Source: Candidatus Gastranaerophilales bacterium (GTDB taxonomy: Bacteria; Cyanobacteriota; Vampirovibrionia; Gastranaerophilales; Gastranaerophilaceae). From it: DNA of 64,000 nt. This document shows, in pieces, positions 60,269-64,000 of the stretch. The first letter of the stretch is position 1, and each line of letters opens with the position of its first letter. Location: positions 1-64,000 of the forward strand of contig CAAFVD010000013.1 of assembly GCA_900766355.1 (NCBI GenBank). The letters run 5' to 3'. Below the pieces are notes generated by a model that did not search any database, had not been told where the DNA came from, and was given only the letters and a program-made list of their open reading frames with translations. Made by a program: the position numbers and the translations under genes.

Positions 60269-60320
60269 ATAGTGTGGTTGTTATAATTTTTGTATCAACT
60301 TGTAGATTATTAGATTGTGT

Positions 60321-62072
60321 ATGATTAGTCAATTAAATTTAACTCAACAACATAATATAAATACCAATACCCAAAATAAAAAAGGTGCGAAAAATACACC
60401 AAATTTTAAGGGGGGTAAAAATATCATTTGGAATCTTGCAAAAAATTGTGAAAAAGAGCCAATGATTAATGTTGCAGTAATTGACCTTGTTACTGCTATT
60501 GGTCCACGTTCTATTTGGGAATCTGTAACAAACTTATTTGCAGGGTTTGAAGCTTTGCGTAGAGAATCTTCAGGCTTGATTGTAAACTGTTTAATTCCTG
60601 GGTTTATTACTTTAGGTATTGCTAAATTATTCAATCGTGGAATTATGGGTAAGGGCAAAGCTAACATGGCTAATTGTTGGGCGAGCTCTGGTACAATAAG
60701 TACTGTTACTGACCACTATAAAGAATCTGAATCTACACAAGCTTTTCAAGAAGGTATGGAAAAGTTTAATGGTAATAAAACTCATGCCAGAGTATATGCA
60801 GTAAATTATAATTTATTAAATGAAGCATCAGGTGTTGATGGATTTAAAAATAAACAATTTAATCAAGCAATGTCTAAAGATGAATTGTCTAATGCTGCAG
60901 AAAAACTTACAAGAATGAGTTTTAAATACAAAAATCATAAACTTTCAGAAGAAATTGTAGAAAAAACGCCAAAGAAAAAAATTAAAGCGGTATTTCGTTC
61001 AATTGCAAGAAAGACACATATCACTCAAGATGTTAAATTTGGGGATAAATTAGAAGCTGGACTTGAAAGAACACTTACTGATACTCATCAAATACTTAAA
61101 GGTATTACAAAAGAAGGACTTAAACCTGAAGAAGTTGCAAGTTACGTAAAACGCTCAAAACATTTGTTAAAGACAAAGAGTATTTTGGGTATGGCAATAA
61201 TTTTACCACTTGCTGCATCAATGCAACATATTAACCGTAAGATTACAGAAAAACTTTCTGGACAAAAAGGTGCTCCAATCCATGATGATTATGGTAAAAA
61301 AGATGTTATACAAAAAACTCCTGAACAAATAAAAGAAGAAAAACGTAATCTTATTGGTCGCAAGATATGGGCAGTATCATCAATGCTTGGTGTTGGTCTT
61401 TTGTCTATGATGAAAATGCCAAATGTAAGGACTTTAAAAGATATTGTTCAATTTAAAGACCAATTCCCAACAATGGATCAGGCAAGAGCTATATCAGCTG
61501 TAACTTTTGCATCTCGTATGGCAGTTGCAGATGATGAGGCAGAATTAAAAGAAGCTCATACAAGAGATATCATAACATTCTCAAGTATGTATTTCTTAGG
61601 TGATTATGGCGCAAAAGCAATGGCTTCTCATTATGAAAAGAAAACTGGTGTTGAATTATTAAACAAAACTTATGACCCAGCTAAAAATAAAGGTATGTTT
61701 ACTAAGTTTAAAAACTGGGTATTGAATACTCATTTGAAATCTTCTGATGAATTGAAAGGTGTAGGAAAAGAATTAGAAAAGGCCGTAAGATTACGTCAAA
61801 AATGCCAAATGGCTAATCTTGGTACATCATTAGCAATATTAGGGGTAATTGTTCCTATCTATACTAGATTAAGGACAAAACAACATGACGCTAGAGAAAA
61901 AGCAAAATTGTTGGCGCAAAATAATTTGACTAACACAAAATTGAGTACTCCTAGTACGGACACTCAAAAAAATACCACCTCGACAGGACAAAACGGAGTT
62001 GTTTCCAGAGGCTCAAATCAACAATTCCAGGTGTTAAAGAATTTTAAAACGAAAGTAGAAGTGGCAAGATAA
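60321..62072 (+). CDS. Large lineage-specific membrane protein, paralogue 1
   Basis: About 583 residues. A disordered Asn/Gln/Lys N-terminus (1-30) ends in T-P-N-F-K-G-G. The next stretch (F-K-G..W-N-L..E-P-M-I-N-V-A-V-I-D-L-V-T-A-I-G-P-R) aligns with the downstream protein (F-K-G-F-W..E-P-V-W-G-A-T-I-I-D-L-T-A-M-V-A-P-R). Hydrophobic segments lie near 80-100, 290-305, 355-370 and 510-525. ATG 60321 is preferred to the TTG two codons before. Its stop overlaps the next start by one base. Function unknown. Confidence 0.65.
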   Translation: MISQLNLTQQHNINTNTQNKKGAKNTPNFKGGKNIIWNLAKNCEKEPMINVAVIDLVTAIGPRSIWESVTNLFAGFEALRRESSGLIVNCLIPGFITLGIAKLFNRGIMGKGKANMANCWASSGTISTVTDHYKESESTQAFQEGMEKFNGNKTHARVYAVNYNLLNEASGVDGFKNKQFNQAMSKDELSNAAEKLTRMSFKYKNHKLSEEIVEKTPKKKIKAVFRSIARKTHITQDVKFGDKLEAGLERTLTDTHQILKGITKEGLKPEEVASYVKRSKHLLKTKSILGMAIILPLAASMQHINRKITEKLSGQKGAPIHDDYGKKDVIQKTPEQIKEEKRNLIGRKIWAVSSMLGVGLLSMMKMPNVRTLKDIVQFKDQFPTMDQARAISAVTFASRMAVADDEAELKEAHTRDIITFSSMYFLGDYGAKAMASHYEKKTGVELLNKTYDPAKNKGMFTKFKNWVLNTHLKSSDELKGVGKELEKAVRLRQKCQMANLGTSLAILGVIVPIYTRLRTKQHDAREKAKLLAQNNLTNTKLSTPSTDTQKNTTSTGQNGVVSRGSNQQFQVLKNFKTKVEVAR

Positions 62073-63787
62073 TGAATACAATCAATCAACAATCTAATAC
62101 ATTATATCAAAAAGCATCTTTAAACAAGAATAAGAATGTTTCAAATACTCCTGCTTTTAAAGGATTTTGGAATAAATCGTATAAATTTTTGGCAGATGAG
62201 CCTGTTTGGGGCGCAACAATTATTGATTTAACAGCTATGGTTGCACCACGAACTTGGACAGATGGTAAAAATAGAGGTTTTAACGCTGGTTTTGAAACAG
62301 GTTTTAGAGAATCAGAATCTTCTGCTAACGATGCTGCAGTAGGTTTGTATGGTGTTGCTGCAGGTGCTGCTATTGCAGGTGCAATTAATAAAAAATATGG
62401 AGTTAAGGTTAATAAAATATTTGCATCAACAGACGCATCACATGTTTATACTGCAAAATGGGATAAAAATGCAGGTAATATGGATAACTATATTAAGGAT
62501 ATAGTTGATAATATTGAAGGCTTTAATCCAAATTCTCCAAAAGCAGATGCAAAAGGCTATGTAAGAATACCTGATGACCACAAACAAGGTATTATTGAAG
62601 ATTTAAAAACAATTGCAAATGCTACTCCTGATAAAATGAATAAAGTTTGGAAGGAAACAAAAGATAATCTTGCAGGAAAAATGCTTGATGCTCTTGGAGT
62701 AGAAGATAGTTTGAAACTTGTACACAAAGAGGCAGGAGTTGAAAAAGCAACATCTTCTAATGCCAAAATATTGATGGAAAACTTCTATCATATGACAAAA
62801 GCATTCAAATCAAATAAAGTTTCATCAAAAACTGGAGAATTCTTGAAAGATTATCATAAATTTGGTAATTTAAGAACTGCTATTGGTATTTTAATTGCTG
62901 GTATATTTGCCGTAGGGGCTCAACCATTAAATGTTTATTTATCTAAGAAACGTACAGGTACAGATGGTTTTGTTGGTGTAGAAGGTCGTAAAAAAGATAA
63001 TTCATTAGGGTTTAAAGCTCTTAAAACTGCATCTAGTTTAGGTATGATAGGTATTATGTTAGCGACATTAGGTGCATTACCTAAAAACCCTAAGAAGTTC
63101 AAAGATATTCCAAAATTATTCTTAGAAAAGAACCAGTATAAAGGTAAAAACCCAACAATTAATCAATTTAAGACAGTATTTGGTTTAGCAATTACTTCAA
63201 GATTGTTTACTTCAAGAGATAAAGATGAACATAGAGAAGTTGTGACAAAAGACGTTTTAGGCTTCTTCAATTGGTTAATGCTTGGTAATGTGTTTAATCA
63301 ATTAATTATACACAAGTTCCAAGATAAAGGTGCTAATTTGTTAAAACGAGAACCACTACCTAAGAATGCAAATTGGTGGCAAAAAACAGTTAACTTCTTA
63401 AATTCTTCTATCGCAACACATTCAGAAGTAGCAGTAAAAGGTTTGAAAAAAGAAACAGGTCTTAAATCAATAATCAAACCTAATGGTAAAGCTATGTCAT
63501 TTAATGAAATCTTCAAAGCACTTCCTAAGAATGGACAAGCAAGAAAGAACTTAAGATTACTTAATTTCGCTCAGTTGGGTGGATATATTTATTCTGCCGT
63601 AGTTCTTGGCTTTGGTATTCCACATTTGAATATTTATATGACTAATATGAGTGATAAACGTAAAAAGGCTAAATTAGCACTCCAAAATGCACAAGTTCCA
63701 ACTAACCGTATTCCAAATACAATCACAAATAAACAAATTGATAAAACTGCATTTGCAAGTATCAAAAATCACAAAGTATCAGCTTAG
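62072..63787 (+). CDS. Large lineage-specific membrane protein, paralogue 2
   Basis: 571 residues, paralogous to the upstream gene: N-terminal disordered tract then T-P-A-F-K-G-F-W, the D-L-T-A-M-V-A-P-R block, hydrophobic segments (about 90-107, 270-290, 330-345, 510-530), and a middle L-S-K-K-R-T-G-T-D-G-F-V-G motif also seen in the protein at 38845. It is translationally coupled to its partner (TAATG), so the two probably form one complex. It ends directly against the tmk stop on the other strand. Confidence 0.65.
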   Translation: MNTINQQSNTLYQKASLNKNKNVSNTPAFKGFWNKSYKFLADEPVWGATIIDLTAMVAPRTWTDGKNRGFNAGFETGFRESESSANDAAVGLYGVAAGAAIAGAINKKYGVKVNKIFASTDASHVYTAKWDKNAGNMDNYIKDIVDNIEGFNPNSPKADAKGYVRIPDDHKQGIIEDLKTIANATPDKMNKVWKETKDNLAGKMLDALGVEDSLKLVHKEAGVEKATSSNAKILMENFYHMTKAFKSNKVSSKTGEFLKDYHKFGNLRTAIGILIAGIFAVGAQPLNVYLSKKRTGTDGFVGVEGRKKDNSLGFKALKTASSLGMIGIMLATLGALPKNPKKFKDIPKLFLEKNQYKGKNPTINQFKTVFGLAITSRLFTSRDKDEHREVVTKDVLGFFNWLMLGNVFNQLIIHKFQDKGANLLKREPLPKNANWWQKTVNFLNSSIATHSEVAVKGLKKETGLKSIIKPNGKAMSFNEIFKALPKNGQARKNLRLLNFAQLGGYIYSAVVLGFGIPHLNIYMTNMSDKRKKAKLALQNAQVPTNRIPNTITNKQIDKTAFASIKNHKVSA

Positions 63788-64000
63788 TTATATTAGTTTT
63801 TCAACATAATTAGATATTGTATTTTGAATTTCTTTAATAGGAGAATTGCCGTTTAAGAGTTTAACTCTTTCAGGTTCTTGTTTCGAGATTTCAATATATC
63901 CGTTCCTTACTCTTTCAAAGAATTCTCTGCCTGCGTTCTCCATTCTGTCACGTCCTTTTCCTATACGTTGTAAAGATGTTTCTATATCAATATCAAGAAT
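63788..64000 (-). CDS. tmk: Thymidylate kinase, C-terminal part
   Basis: Partial: 70 codons up to the stop, with the start beyond the right edge of the window. The visible part reads L-D-I-D-I-E-T-S-L-Q-R-I, G-K-G-R-D-R-M-E (LID region), E-F-F-E-R-V-R-N-G-Y and E-P-E-R-V-K-L-L-N-G, the C-terminal half of dTMP kinase. It phosphorylates dTMP to dTDP. There is no spacing from the convergent membrane-protein stop. Confidence 0.9.
   Translation of the reverse strand: MLDIDIETSLQRIGKGRDRMENAGREFFERVRNGYIEISKQEPERVKLLNGNSPIKEIQNTISNYVEKLI

Overview
The window is AT-rich, densely coded bacterial chromosome. It most likely comes from a gut Gastranaerophilales / Vampirovibrionia (Melainabacteria), the non-photosynthetic sister group of Cyanobacteria. 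The support is partly direct and partly inferred. NusB opens with the cyanobacterial MQARR..ARELAL signature and has the long cyanobacterial-type middle. A DUF3326 protein, a bifunctional-nuclease (DUF151) protein and ClpC are all typical of that lineage. About a third of the genes are lineage-specific small or membrane proteins, several with a short F-K-G / F-N-G / F-G motif after a disordered N-terminus.

Layout. 1-640 is an array of a structured 111-bp repeat, interrupted by a second repeat that recurs inverted near 56.3-56.5 kb. 0.6-12 kb carries a PlsC-like acyltransferase, folP, nusB-ftsY, a ribbon-helix-helix repressor, hpf, nitroreductase, rnpA and a CHAP-type peptidase among small lineage proteins. 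12-21 kb is housekeeping and stress: clpC, dut, gshB, and a grpE-dnaJ operon without dnaK that continues into an exported beta-propeller and a methyltransferase. 21.4-28.9 kb is one giant gene, split by a single in-frame TAA, whose product contains two copies of a Bergerat (GHKL) ATPase-like module, the first followed by an HExxH motif. 29-36 kb is metabolism: DUF151 protein, phosphohexomutase, superoxide reductase, nucleoside permease, Met gamma-lyase-like protein, VWA protein, thiL. 37-43 kb mixes lineage proteins (EF-hand, membrane), an orphan NarL regulator, cca and udk. 43-47 kb is a TonB-ExbB-ExbD-ExbD energy-transduction operon. 47-56 kb carries a glycosyltransferase with a Cys-rich tail, hemW, tRNA-Lys next to a YhcG/DUF1016 remnant, an SDR, a GAF-GGDEF-HD-GYP protein and a calpain-like pseudopeptidase. 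56-64 kb is accessory: a dispersed-repeat cluster, an Abi/HEPN gene with an opposing short transcription unit, tandem paralogues, a DUF3326 protein, two large paralogous membrane proteins and the C-terminal end of tmk.

The main new observation is a bipartite promoter-like element, G(C/A)AAT(T/A)-N15-ACTTTATATA, with the same 15-bp gap at 14-15 sites. It precedes almost only lineage-specific genes, plus two very short promoter-terminator units that look like small RNAs. The housekeeping genes examined have TTGACA/TATAAT-type promoters, several placed so close to the start codon that the mRNA should be leaderless. I infer a dedicated regulon (alternative sigma factor or activator) for the lineage-specific envelope and host-interaction proteins.
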